From Tepidanaerobacteraceae bacterium (lineage in GTDB: Bacteria > Bacillota > Thermosediminibacteria > Thermosediminibacterales > Tepidanaerobacteraceae): a DNA stretch of 64,000 nucleotides. The DNA is taken from the NCBI GenBank assembly GCA_024655905.1, contig JANLFP010000008.1, forward strand, positions 1 to 64,000, read 5' to 3'. Made by a program: the position numbers and the translations under genes. This document shows positions 1 through 7,325 of the stretch, in pieces. Within the stretch, counting starts at the first letter, position 1, and each line of letters begins with the position of its first letter. Under the pieces are notes generated by a model. That model made no database searches, was not told where the DNA came from, and was given only the letters and a program-made list of their open reading frames with translations.

Positions 1-55
1 AAAAGCTACCGCTGTTTTATCGTTTTTTTCTTTTTTTTTAATGAAAGCTTTTTTA
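1..55. repeat. 55-bp direct repeat, copy 1
   Basis: This stretch is identical, base for base, to 114-168. It begins at the window edge, so it may extend further left. It carries two long T runs and ends in AGCTTTTTTA. The two copies are separated by 58 bases that form an imperfect hairpin. No coding potential is seen. Confidence 0.9.
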
Positions 56-56
56 T

Positions 57-108
57 AATGCGCAGGAAAGCATAGATTATCCTTAATATATGGCTTTCCG
101 TAGCGCAT
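57..108. other. Imperfect hairpin between the two repeat copies
   Basis: AATGCGC and GGAAAGC on the left arm pair with GCTTTCC and GCGCATT on the right arm, with a small internal mismatch and a loop of about 20 bases. It could be part of the transcription stop of the dehydrogenase operon, or part of a small repeated element. No long T run follows the stem directly. Confidence 0.5.
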
Positions 109-113
109 TTCAA

Positions 114-168
114 AAAAGCTACCGCTGTTTTATCGTTTTTTTCTTTTTTTTTAATGAAAGCTTTTTTA
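114..168. repeat. 55-bp direct repeat, copy 2, overlapping the E1 beta stop codon
   Basis: Perfect copy of 1-55. Its last three bases are the stop codon (TAA on the minus strand) of the E1 beta gene. On the minus strand AAAAAAGCT and AGCTTTTTT at its ends could pair as a weak, AT-rich terminator. Confidence 0.9.
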
Positions 169-1158
169 CTCCAGTATGTCTTTTATTGCTTTTACGATGT
201 CTTCCACCTGCGGAACGGCGTGTTTTTCCAGGTTGGGGTTGTATGGAATCGGGATGTCCAAACCCGCCAGGCGCTTTATGGGGGCGTCCAGGTAGTCAAA
301 GGCAGAGCTTGATGCGATTCCTGCGGCAACTTCCGCTCCCCATCCGAAGCTCATGGGGTCGTCTTCTACTATGATTACTCTGCCGGTCTTTTTTACGGAG
401 TCCACTATGGTGCCCATATCGAGGGGTTTTAAGGTCCTGGGGTCTACCACTTCCACGTCTATTCCTTCTTGTTCGAGTTGTTTTGCGGCTTCCAAGGCTC
501 TTATGACCATGATTGAGCCGGCCACTATGGTGATGTCTTTTCCCTTCCTTTTTATATCGGCTTTGCCCAGCGGCACTATATATTCTTCTTCGGGCACTTC
601 GCCTTTTACTCTGTATAGCAGCTTGTGTTCAGCAAATACTACCGGATTGTCGTCTCTTATGGAGGCTTTTATTAAGCCTTTTACGTCGTACGGCGTGGAA
701 GGCATGACGACTTTGAGGCCCGGGAAGTGGGCAAATACCGCGGGAAAGCTCTGGGAGTGCTGGGCGGCGGCTCCCGTCCCGCATCCCATAGGGCCTCTTA
801 TCACCATTGGCACTTTTGCTTTTCCTCCGAACATGTAGCGGTTTTTGGCCCCCTGGTTTACGAGCTGGTCCATGGCTATGGTGAAAAAGTCAAAGAACAT
901 TATCTCGGCCACGGGCCTCATGCCGCACAGGGCAGCTCCTACTGCTGCTCCCGCTATGGCGGCCTCTGATATGGGGGTGTCTTTTACGCGGTCTTCGCCA
1001 AATTCTTGAAAAAGGCCTTTTGTAACTCCAAAAGCACCGCCGTATAGGCCCACGTCTTCGCCGATTATGAATACGTTTTCGTCGCGCAGCATTTCTTCCC
1101 GCAGGCCTTCTCTCAAGGCATCTATATACAGTTTTTCTGGCATGGTTATCTCCTCCAC
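166..1158 (-). CDS. 2-oxoacid dehydrogenase E1 component, beta subunit (pyruvate or acetoin dehydrogenase, PdhB/AcoB type)
   Basis: A 330-residue protein of the transketolase beta fold. With the alpha subunit it forms the thiamine-diphosphate E1 heterotetramer that decarboxylates pyruvate or acetoin and passes the acyl group to a lipoyl E2. The N-terminal GEDVGLYGG region and the later PRTLKPLD segment are typical of E1 beta, and the length is normal for the family. It follows the alpha gene by 88 bases on the same strand. E2 and E3 genes are not in the window; they may lie to the left or elsewhere. The sigma-54-like promoter before the alpha gene favours acetoin over pyruvate as substrate, but the sequence alone does not settle this. 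Confidence 0.92.
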   Translation of the reverse strand: MEEITMPEKLYIDALREGLREEMLRDENVFIIGEDVGLYGGAFGVTKGLFQEFGEDRVKDTPISEAAIAGAAVGAALCGMRPVAEIMFFDFFTIAMDQLVNQGAKNRYMFGGKAKVPMVIRGPMGCGTGAAAQHSQSFPAVFAHFPGLKVVMPSTPYDVKGLIKASIRDDNPVVFAEHKLLYRVKGEVPEEEYIVPLGKADIKRKGKDITIVAGSIMVIRALEAAKQLEQEGIDVEVVDPRTLKPLDMGTIVDSVKKTGRVIIVEDDPMSFGWGAEVAAGIASSSAFDYLDAPIKRLAGLDIPIPYNPNLEKHAVPQVEDIVKAIKDILE

Positions 1159-1246
1159 GTTTAGGCTTTTTATTTCGTTTTTCTTTTTGTTTTATCAGAG
1201 GGGCGTCAACAGCTAACGGCAGGTTTAACGCTGTTGCCCTCTATAT

Positions 1247-2206
1247 CTATGCGTATACGCCGTCCATGATGTCTTCTACTCTTGGCTCGGGGCTGTTTTT
1301 TGCGTATTCTATGGCTTCCTGTATGGCTTGTTCTACTTCTTTTTCTATTCTGTCCAGTTCTTGTTCCGATGCCGCGCCGTCATTTATGAGTTTTTGCCTG
1401 TATCGCTTGATGGGGCATCTTTGCTTCCATTCTTCTATTTCTTCTTTTGTCCTGTATACGTTGGCGTCGCTCTTTGAGTGGCCCAGCCAGCGGTATGTTT
1501 TGTTTTCTATCAAACTGGGACCTTCTCCTCTTCTTGCTCTGTCTACGGCTTCTTTTACCGCTTCGTATACGGCTTCCACGTCGTTGCCGTCAACCACTCT
1601 GCCCGGCATGCTGTATGCCGCTGCTCTGTCGGCTATGTTTTCTACCGAGCTTGCTTTTCTGAATGGCACGGACATGCCGTACAGGTTGTTTTCGCAGATG
1701 TAGACTATGGGGAGTTTATTTACAGCGGCAAGGTTTACCGCCTCATGGAAACAGCCCTGGTTTGCCGCTCCGTCTCCGAAAAAGCACAGGGTTACTTTGC
1801 CGTCTTTTTTCATTTTTGAGGCCAGGGCCGCGCCTGTGGCTATGGGTATGCCTCCGCCAACTATACCGTTAGCACCCAGATTGCCTTTTTCCAGGTCTGC
1901 TATATGCATGGAGCCTCCTCTGCCCCGGCAGTAGCCGGTTTCTTTACCTAAAAGTTCTGCGAACATCTCGGGCAATTCTCCGCCTTTGGCAAGGCAGTGC
2001 CCATGCCCGCGGTGGGTGCTTGTTATCATGTCACCGTCTTCCAGGGCTGCGATGGAGCCTACGGCAGAGGCCTCCTCTCCTACGGACAGGTGGCAGGTGC
2101 CCCATATCATGTTGGCTTTGAAAAGCCTGTCTACTTCCAGTTCGAAATGCCTTATTTCCAGCATCTTGCGGTACATCCATAATTTCTTGTCTCTTGTGAG
2201 AGACAT
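1247..2206 (-). CDS. 2-oxoacid dehydrogenase E1 component, alpha subunit (pyruvate or acetoin dehydrogenase, PdhA/AcoA type)
   Basis: A 319-residue thiamine-diphosphate-binding subunit. The cofactor motif is plain: GDGAANQG (about residue 144) followed some 25 residues later by CENN. The GHGH and GRGGSMH segments are also typical of E1 alpha. The start is supported by AGGGAG seven bases before ATG. It heads a two-gene unit with the beta subunit. Upstream lies a good -24/-12 (sigma-54) match at 2271-2286; the Bacillus acoABCL operon is known to use sigma-L. Acetoin dehydrogenase is therefore a real possibility, with pyruvate or branched-chain dehydrogenase as alternatives. Confidence 0.92.
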   Translation of the reverse strand: MSLTRDKKLWMYRKMLEIRHFELEVDRLFKANMIWGTCHLSVGEEASAVGSIAALEDGDMITSTHRGHGHCLAKGGELPEMFAELLGKETGYCRGRGGSMHIADLEKGNLGANGIVGGGIPIATGAALASKMKKDGKVTLCFFGDGAANQGCFHEAVNLAAVNKLPIVYICENNLYGMSVPFRKASSVENIADRAAAYSMPGRVVDGNDVEAVYEAVKEAVDRARRGEGPSLIENKTYRWLGHSKSDANVYRTKEEIEEWKQRCPIKRYRQKLINDGAASEQELDRIEKEVEQAIQEAIEYAKNSPEPRVEDIMDGVYA

Positions 2207-2270
2207 ATGATCAACTCCCTTTTTCGATTGTTAGAACATTAGTGAAACTATATTCCATTTGTTAATTCTA

Positions 2271-2286
2271 TGCAATTTTTATGCCA
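2271..2286 (-). promoter_or_regulatory. Sigma-54 (SigL) type -24/-12 promoter for the E1 alpha/beta genes
   Basis: The minus strand reads TGGCATAAAAATTGCA. GG at 2285-2284 and GC at 2273-2272 are ten bases apart, as the sigma-54 consensus TGGCACGN4TTGCW requires; two of the less critical positions differ. Transcription would start near 2260, giving a leader of about 50 bases. A sigma-A match overlaps it (TTGCAT at 2270-2275, 17 bases, TATAGT at 2247-2252), so both readings are possible. Confidence 0.6.
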
Positions 2287-2305
2287 TTAAAACAAGTCGA
2301 AAGAG

Positions 2306-2324
2306 AAAGGGCTTGACGCCCTTT
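2306..2324 (-). terminator. Hairpin after the PTS operon
   Basis: AAAGGGC and GCCCTTT pair around a five-base loop, 28 bases after the stop of the oxidoreductase gene. The minus-strand bases that follow are only moderately T-rich, so termination may be partial. It separates the PTS operon from the dehydrogenase promoter. Confidence 0.5.
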
Positions 2325-2351
2325 GTACTTAATCTTCCACAATATATGCCG

Positions 2352-3644
2352 CTATTTTATCAATTTCTCCTGCATTCTTCTCAACTGGAGAATGAGAGAT
2401 GTTTCATCAAGTTCTACCGCATCGTAGGTAATGGTCTCGCCCTTCCTGATATCTTTTTTTAATACGACATTTTTATTTACAAGGCCAATTGGAAGCGCAT
2501 TTTCTTTTCTGGCATTTTCATAAGTGTCTATCACTCCATATATAGTGTACCCGCCAATACCGTCCAAATGCTCACCTGCTTTCAAATCTTTTTTAGCTAC
2601 GGTAACCGTCTCCGAAACAGGAGCGCCTTTCGGAGCTATTGTCGGTTCGCGATAGATATACGCCCTGGCCGCTGATAGAGGAGTTTCAATGCTGGTGAGA
2701 TGATACGGCCTATATAACACATAATTCGGTCCTTCGCCCATTGAAAGATATGCCATTTCCTCCCTTACGGCTTCAAGGTTTGTCCTGACGATTAAAAATA
2801 CTCCCGGCGCTATTCCGTTTACAAATTCCACTACCTGGTATCTATCCAGGATTCCTCCTTCCGCTTTCAAACTCAAAAGCTTCGGCAGCTCTTTAACAGA
2901 AGCTTGAGGACCGATTAAACCCCTTCTTGTTGGTAAAAAACCTATTGCATTTGAAACAGCTGTCATCTCCACCATGGTCTTGGTCCCGTCCACAAAAGAT
3001 GCCAGCATCTTGGGATTCATTTTCTGCGCTTCAGCTTTTTCTCTCACGGTATCGGGATTCGCTTCAAGGTTTAAAGGATTGTTCTTGCCCTTTCCTGCCA
3101 CCACCACTTCAAAACCCATGGCATCGGCGAAATCATACAATTCTTTGATTGCACCGGGCTCGTCGCCCGCTGATACAGTATAAACCACTCCGGCGCTATC
3201 CGCCATTTTTTTTAGGATCGGCCCTACCGTCACATCTGTTTCCACATTCAGCATTACAATATGTTTACCGTTGTAGATTGATTCCAGAGCAAGCTGTGCC
3301 CCTACTTCCGGAACTCCAGTGGCGTCAATAACCACATCTACTGGCAGGGCCTTCGTTACTACTTCAAAATCATCGGTTATTACGTACTTACCCTTGCTGA
3401 TGGCTTCCTCGGCTTCAACAGTGGTTTTTGCCACAACAATATCGTCGCTGACTATACCTGCAAGTGTATAAGCTCTTTTTGCATTTTCCAGATTAATATC
3501 GGAAATAACAGCGGGTCTGATTCCTTTCATGCAGAACATCTGGCTGGTCATACCCCGGCCCATCTGGCCTGCGCCCACCAGACCTATATTTATCCTCTTT
3601 CCACTTTCCTCAAGCTGTTTTAACTTTGTGTTTAAATTCAGCAT
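2352..3644 (-). CDS. NAD(P)-binding oxidoreductase with C-terminal SAF domain (COG4091 type, related to homoserine dehydrogenase)
   Basis: A 430-residue protein. Near the N terminus GLVGAGQMG (residues 21-29) is a Rossmann dinucleotide-binding loop. The middle resembles the homoserine-dehydrogenase-like family and the last 90 or so residues, from about KKDLKAGEHLDG, look like a SAF domain. The Brucella enzyme DRL, which makes methylerythritol phosphate from deoxyxylulose phosphate, belongs to this broad family, so members can act on phosphorylated sugars or polyols. It is the last gene of a glucitol-type PTS operon, where a sorbitol-6-phosphate dehydrogenase would be expected. I infer that it oxidises or rearranges the polyol phosphate delivered by this PTS; the substrate is unknown. 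Confidence 0.8.
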   Translation of the reverse strand: MLNLNTKLKQLEESGKRINIGLVGAGQMGRGMTSQMFCMKGIRPAVISDINLENAKRAYTLAGIVSDDIVVAKTTVEAEEAISKGKYVITDDFEVVTKALPVDVVIDATGVPEVGAQLALESIYNGKHIVMLNVETDVTVGPILKKMADSAGVVYTVSAGDEPGAIKELYDFADAMGFEVVVAGKGKNNPLNLEANPDTVREKAEAQKMNPKMLASFVDGTKTMVEMTAVSNAIGFLPTRRGLIGPQASVKELPKLLSLKAEGGILDRYQVVEFVNGIAPGVFLIVRTNLEAVREEMAYLSMGEGPNYVLYRPYHLTSIETPLSAARAYIYREPTIAPKGAPVSETVTVAKKDLKAGEHLDGIGGYTIYGVIDTYENARKENALPIGLVNKNVVLKKDIRKGETITYDAVELDETSLILQLRRMQEKLIK

Positions 3645-3671
3645 TATAACATCTCCTCTAAATAATTTTTT

Positions 3672-4031
3672 TTAACCTTCTATGATAATCTTTTCCCCCA
3701 GATTCACCTCGGGCGGATATTCACCTGAAAGATGTATGTCTCCTGGCAATTCTGGGGAAGTCTTGCCGTCAAACTTAAGGCAGGTATGGCCCATGCGCCT
3801 CATATTTTTATTCGCAACTTCACCCACGGCTGTAATTGTATAAACTCGTTCTCCAAAGCTAAGTCTGTCTCCCGCCTTTATATCGTCCAAAAGTTCCCCC
3901 TCAGTATGAAGCACTGAAATTTCCTGCAACTCCAGGGGTGCATTTTCATTAAAAAGCACTATAATCTTCTGCCCCAGGAATTCTTTCACAAGTTCACCGA
4001 CACCCGTTACCGTTACTTCATATTTTTTCAT
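3672..4031 (-). CDS. srlB: PTS glucitol/sorbitol-type IIA component
   Basis: A 119-residue soluble protein of the GutA/SrlB family, which takes phosphate from HPr and passes it to IIB. Its length and the C-terminal EVNLGEKIIIEG-like end suit the family. The segment RRMGHTCLKFDG holds a histidine, though I cannot confirm from one sequence which histidine is phosphorylated. It lies 70 bases downstream of IIB, with a GGCGCC hairpin in the gap, and 27 bases before the oxidoreductase gene. The start has AGGAGGAGC upstream. Confidence 0.9.
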   Translation of the reverse strand: MKKYEVTVTGVGELVKEFLGQKIIVLFNENAPLELQEISVLHTEGELLDDIKAGDRLSFGERVYTITAVGEVANKNMRRMGHTCLKFDGKTSPELPGDIHLSGEYPPEVNLGEKIIIEG

Positions 4032-4050
4032 AGAGCTCCTCCTTCAAGGG

Positions 4051-4074
4051 CTATGGCGCCTTTCGGCGCCACAG
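4051..4074 (-). other. Intercistronic hairpin between IIB and IIA genes
   Basis: TGGCGCC at 4054-4060 pairs with GGCGCCA at 4065-4071 around TTTC, and the flanking GCT/AGC extend the stem. There is no T run, so it is more likely an mRNA-processing or stabilising element than a terminator. It would protect the 3' end of the IIC-IIB message from decay. Confidence 0.55.
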
Positions 4075-4101
4075 CTTCTTATAATTATTCCTTTATTGCA
4101 T

Positions 4102-5097
4102 TTATTTTGCATAAAGCCCAAAGCTGAACAGAAATGCAATCAATACTGCAAGAGGCCCTGTTATCAACCTTGAAATCAGAATAGCACTCACGCCTACTTC
4201 CACAGTTTCGGGTTCAGCCTCTCCAAGGCTCAAGCCTACGGGTATAAAATCGCATCCGACTTGAGGATTTATGGCAAACAGAGCAGGTAAAGCAAACTGT
4301 GGGGGAACGTTTCCTTTGCCTATTTCAACACCCACCAGCACTCCTACCACCTGAGCTATTACCGCTCCTGGCCCCAGCAGAGGTGAAAGAACCGGTATGG
4401 CGCAGATGACAGAAATGATCAACAGTCCGGGCAGCGTTCCCGCCATGGGAGATATGACATGGGCTATCCAGTCGCCCACTCCCGATTTTAAAATGATTCC
4501 TATAAGCGTAGCGACAAAAGCCATAAAGGGCAATATGTTTTTTATTATCTGATCTATGGTTTCTCTGCCAGCCTGATAGAGTATGCCCACTACTCCCCCC
4601 ATGCTGCGCCCAATCTTTTCTATAAATCCCATTTTGCGGCCGCTGCCATTTCCGTTCTTTTTAGCCATAACTTTAGCGTTATCTTCCTTTGTTGCATTTG
4701 CCGAAACAGCCCTTCCTGCTTCCTCGCCTGATGCGAGAATCACATTTTCCGGTTTTACTCCGGAAACATATATATCCTCCTTTATATATTGAGCCAGAGG
4801 TCCTACCTGGCCTACAGGAGTGAGATTTATTGTAGGAATCCTTTTCTTTGGATAAACCCCGCATCTCGCTGTGCCGCCGCAGTCAATAATCACGCAGCAT
4901 ATCTGGTCTTCCGGCACCGACGACTTGAACCCGTCAAAAGCTGTTCCTCCGGTGAGTTCTGCTATCCTTTGAGCCACGGGGTCAATCCCGCCTCCAGTCA
5001 CCGATACTATCTTATCCTTGCCGGCAGATGGTCTTATGATTAAAGGCCCGCCCCAGCCACTGGCGCCTTTTTCTATTTTAACCGCTTTATATTCCAT
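4102..5097 (-). CDS. srlE: PTS glucitol/sorbitol-type IIB (IIBC) component
   Basis: A 331-residue protein of the SrlE family. Residues 1-120 form the IIB domain with the sequence [11 protein letters not shown], which contains the likely phosphorylated cysteine. Residues from about 150 onward are membrane-spanning and include [16 protein letters not shown] and several hydrophobic segments, as in the family. The start has GAGGGGAG upstream. It follows IIC by 12 bases and is clearly co-transcribed with it. The transported polyol cannot be read from the sequence. Confidence 0.92.
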   Translation of the reverse strand: MEYKAVKIEKGASGWGGPLIIRPSAGKDKIVSVTGGGIDPVAQRIAELTGGTAFDGFKSSVPEDQICCVIIDCGGTARCGVYPKKRIPTINLTPVGQVGPLAQYIKEDIYVSGVKPENVILASGEEAGRAVSANATKEDNAKVMAKKNGNGSGRKMGFIEKIGRSMGGVVGILYQAGRETIDQIIKNILPFMAFVATLIGIILKSGVGDWIAHVISPMAGTLPGLLIISVICAIPVLSPLLGPGAVIAQVVGVLVGVEIGKGNVPPQFALPALFAINPQVGCDFIPVGLSLGEAEPETVEVGVSAILISRLITGPLAVLIAFLFSFGLYAK

Positions 5098-5109
5098 TTT
5101 TCTCCCCTC

Positions 5110-5634
5110 CTATGCCAAATCTCTCTGTCTCATCATTCTAAGAGTAAGCCATTCGGTAACCAAGCCGCGGATAAAAATTACTATAACGCCTACTATAAAG
5201 TATCGTATGGCCAGTTGGCCGAGAGGCAAACCCAATTGCTGTATTCCCTGCGCAATACCCATATAAACGAAAAGTTCGGCGGGATTTGCATGAGGGAACA
5301 GACCGGTAATCGGATGAACGAAAGAAACTGCCGCATCGTAAAATGCGGGTTTGTATTTTTCAGGCAAGAATCTTCCAAAAGTATATGCCATAGGATTTGT
5401 GAGGAAAAATACTGCAAGCACGGGCATAATCGTATATCTCAATATGGTATTTTTGCCAGCTGCCTGGGCAACACCGTTTATTCTGTCTTGCCCTACAAAC
5501 TTTGTCAATGCGTTAACGGCTGTCATAAGAGTTATCAAGGTGGGTAGTATTCCACCTGCAAGTCCCAGAAATGTCTGGCCACCCTGCTGAAATAGACCAA
5601 TAAAAGCCTGGGCAAAATTTGCTAATACATCCAC
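5110..5634 (-). CDS. srlA: PTS glucitol/sorbitol-type IIC component
   Basis: A 174-residue membrane protein with the GLFQQGGQTFLGL start and PLITLMTAVNALTKFVGQ-like segment typical of SrlA. It forms part of the sugar channel with the C domain of IIB. I choose the GTG at 5634 because GGAGG ends at 5643, leaving eight bases; the earlier GTG at 5643 overlaps the ribosome binding site itself. It sits at the head of IIC-IIB-IIA-oxidoreductase, 142 bases after GutM. Confidence 0.9.
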   Translation of the reverse strand: MDVLANFAQAFIGLFQQGGQTFLGLAGGILPTLITLMTAVNALTKFVGQDRINGVAQAAGKNTILRYTIMPVLAVFFLTNPMAYTFGRFLPEKYKPAFYDAAVSFVHPITGLFPHANPAELFVYMGIAQGIQQLGLPLGQLAIRYFIVGVIVIFIRGLVTEWLTLRMMRQRDLA

Positions 5635-5744
5635 ATTCTCCACCTCCAGAATTTTTGAAAATACATGAAGAGATAAGTCTGAATACTAAAATTGATTTTC
5701 CGGACATCACCTCCTTGAAAAATTCTGAGTATTTGCTTAATCTT

Positions 5745-5767
5745 TTCATAATATAACTTATTATGAA
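5745..5767. promoter_or_regulatory. Perfect inverted repeat before the PTS IIC gene
   Basis: TTCATAAT and ATTATGAA are separated by seven bases, in the gap between gutM and IIC. There is no T run, so it does not look like a terminator. A related but weaker sequence, TTCATATACATTATAA, overlaps the -10 box of the regulator promoter at 7171-7186. It may be the operator of the SorC-type regulator (inference). Confidence 0.45.
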
Positions 5768-5775
5768 TATATCGC

Positions 5776-6174
5776 TTAAAAAAATGTTTCAGTCATAACA
5801 GAACAGTCTGCCTTCATTTTTTTAGATAAAAAATCAGATGCCGCGGCAACAGCTTTTAACAAAACCTTGTTGGATTCATCAATCGCTCCAGGTGCTTCCC
5901 AGTAATGCAAACCCTTCAACTCCGGCAAATGCCTGAATCTCGCAAAAACCGATACTCCCGTCATTTTCTGTGCTTCTATAATTCTTCCCGTCTCATCAAC
6001 CGATAAAATCACTATAGCGCCGGAACCGAAGCGATTTTTGACAGTTCCAATGCCTACTATTCCCTTTTCTTTCATTTTTTTTAATTTAACTTGTAAATCT
6101 TTTATCTGAAAATACGTCAATACTCCCTGAAAAATCCACATAAGGCCGGCTGCCAGCAAAAGCTTCACCCACAT
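5776..6174 (-). CDS. gutM: GutM-like glucitol operon activator
   Basis: A 132-residue protein with one N-terminal membrane segment (LLLAAGLMWIFQGVLTYFQI) and a basic stretch after it, then GVGTVKNRFG-type sequence typical of GutM/SrlM. In enteric bacteria GutM acts as an activator of the glucitol operon. Here it sits directly between the SorC-type regulator (12 bases upstream) and the PTS genes, the same context in which the family is usually found. Its membrane location and true role in Firmicutes remain inferred. Confidence 0.85.
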   Translation of the reverse strand: MWVKLLLAAGLMWIFQGVLTYFQIKDLQVKLKKMKEKGIVGIGTVKNRFGSGAIVILSVDETGRIIEAQKMTGVSVFARFRHLPELKGLHYWEAPGAIDESNKVLLKAVAAASDFLSKKMKADCSVMTETFF

Positions 6175-6186
6175 ATTTATCTCCCC

Positions 6187-7131
6187 TCAGTTCCTGCTAA
6201 GAAGAAAATTGCCGGTATGTTCATCCGTTATAAGAACATCCAGGTGCTTGCCTTTAAGGGCCGCGAGAATGGCTTCCTGCTTATCCCTTCCCCCAGCCAC
6301 ACCGATTACGATCGGGATTTTATCGAGTTTTTCCAGCGATATGCTTATGACCCTTTGATTTATTTCAACCGGACATAATTTGCCGTTTTTATCTAAAAAA
6401 ATGGAACACAGGTCGCAGACTGCCCCGGCATTTTTGAGTTCCTCGAGTTCCTTTTCGGTAAAATATCCGGTTTGAAAAATGGTTGAATGCGACGTCAGAG
6501 GCGAGCCTATTCCTATAAGCGCAACACTGGATTTTTCCGCGAATTCCATAACTTGCCTGGTATTTTTATCCGACAATATGGTATTTTTCACATTTATACT
6601 GTCCACTATAGCCGGTGCATGTAGCAGCTGCCATTCTCCATCAAACGCTCTTGCTAGATTAATGACGATATGATTGGAGTGAACATCTAGCCTGGTCTGA
6701 CCTACGCCGCCTATCAGCGGCACAAATGTGACTTTAAGTCTGGGGGCGTTTTTTAGATATTCATATATATAGGCAAGAGTTGTTCCCATGGAAACACCAA
6801 CGATATCGCCGTCTTTCAAGATTCTCACGAGGAATCCCGCTGTGGCTTCTGCCAGCAGCTTCTTGAGGCCCTCGCCTTCTTCTTCAAAAGGAGTAATAAT
6901 AACTTCTTTTATTCCGAATGTTTTTTCCAGCGCATCCTCAAGGCGGGCAAAACTATCCCCGTAATTAATCTTTATTTCGACAATACCTTCCTCTCTAGCT
7001 TTTTGTAAAAGCCTGGAGATGGACGGCCTTGAAATGCCGAGCCTGTCAGCAATCTCCTGTTGTGTTTTGTTTTCGTCATAATACATGTGTGCGATTCTTA
7101 TAAGCAATCGATTATCTTTATTTTTGTTCAT
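6187..7131 (-). CDS. SorC-family sugar-binding transcriptional regulator
   Basis: A 314-residue regulator. Residues 1-55 form a helix-turn-helix (TQQEIADRLGISRPSISRLL) and the rest is the sugar-phosphate-binding domain, with GVSMGTTL, PLIGGVG and GVAGG loops typical of the SorC/DeoR-like family. I choose the ATG at 7131, which has AAGGTGA five bases upstream. A TTG at 7209 would give a longer protein, but that codon lies inside the -35 box of the promoter and cannot be the start. It heads the PTS operon and most likely responds to the phosphorylated substrate. Confidence 0.9.
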   Translation of the reverse strand: MNKNKDNRLLIRIAHMYYDENKTQQEIADRLGISRPSISRLLQKAREEGIVEIKINYGDSFARLEDALEKTFGIKEVIITPFEEEGEGLKKLLAEATAGFLVRILKDGDIVGVSMGTTLAYIYEYLKNAPRLKVTFVPLIGGVGQTRLDVHSNHIVINLARAFDGEWQLLHAPAIVDSINVKNTILSDKNTRQVMEFAEKSSVALIGIGSPLTSHSTIFQTGYFTEKELEELKNAGAVCDLCSIFLDKNGKLCPVEINQRVISISLEKLDKIPIVIGVAGGRDKQEAILAALKGKHLDVLITDEHTGNFLLSRN

Positions 7132-7179
7132 CAAATCACCTTGAACAATTGTGCTTTTATTAATCATTAGTTCATATAC

Positions 7180-7209
7180 ATTATAACTCTGTTTGTTTTT
7201 GTTTGTCAA
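7180..7209 (-). promoter_or_regulatory. Sigma-A promoter of the PTS operon
   Basis: TTGACA (7209-7204 on the minus strand) and TATAAT (7185-7180) are both perfect, with an 18-base spacer. Transcription would begin near 7173, about 40 bases before the regulator ATG. Confidence 0.8.
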
Positions 7210-7213
7210 GAAT

Positions 7214-7229
7214 TGTGATAAAAATCACA
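7214..7229. promoter_or_regulatory. CRP/FNR-type palindrome upstream of the PTS operon promoter
   Basis: TGTGATAAAAATCACA has the TGTGA-N6-TCACA form recognised by CRP-family proteins. It sits just upstream of the -35 box, centred about 48 bases before the expected start. It could bind a CRP/FNR-family activator or the SorC-type regulator itself. Confidence 0.55.
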
Positions 7230-7275
7230 TATAACGGTCGCTAACGCCAAAACAATTGGCATGCAAAAATCAATA

Positions 7276-7309
7276 ATAAAAAATTGGGGAATAGATTCCT
7301 CCATTCCCC
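7276..7309 (-). terminator. Terminator after the GerMN lipoprotein gene
   Basis: GGGGAAT and ATTCCCC pair around a ten-base loop and are followed on the minus strand by AATTTTTTA. It lies 17 bases past the gene's stop codon. Confidence 0.85.
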
Positions 7310-7325
7310 TTAAAAAAACAAATCA

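Noticed and set aside
353-838. Long plus-strand frame opposite E1 beta
   Set aside because: Shadow of the E1 beta gene: no ribosome site, and the minus-strand product is unmistakable.
5702-5720. Short gene from the AAGGAGGTGATG before PTS IIC
   Set aside because: The ATG is only two bases from the ribosome site and the frame runs into IIC in another frame with no recognisable product.
7132-7209. N-terminal extension of the PTS regulator from TTG 7209
   Set aside because: The start codon lies inside a perfect -35 box and the -10 box lies downstream of it.
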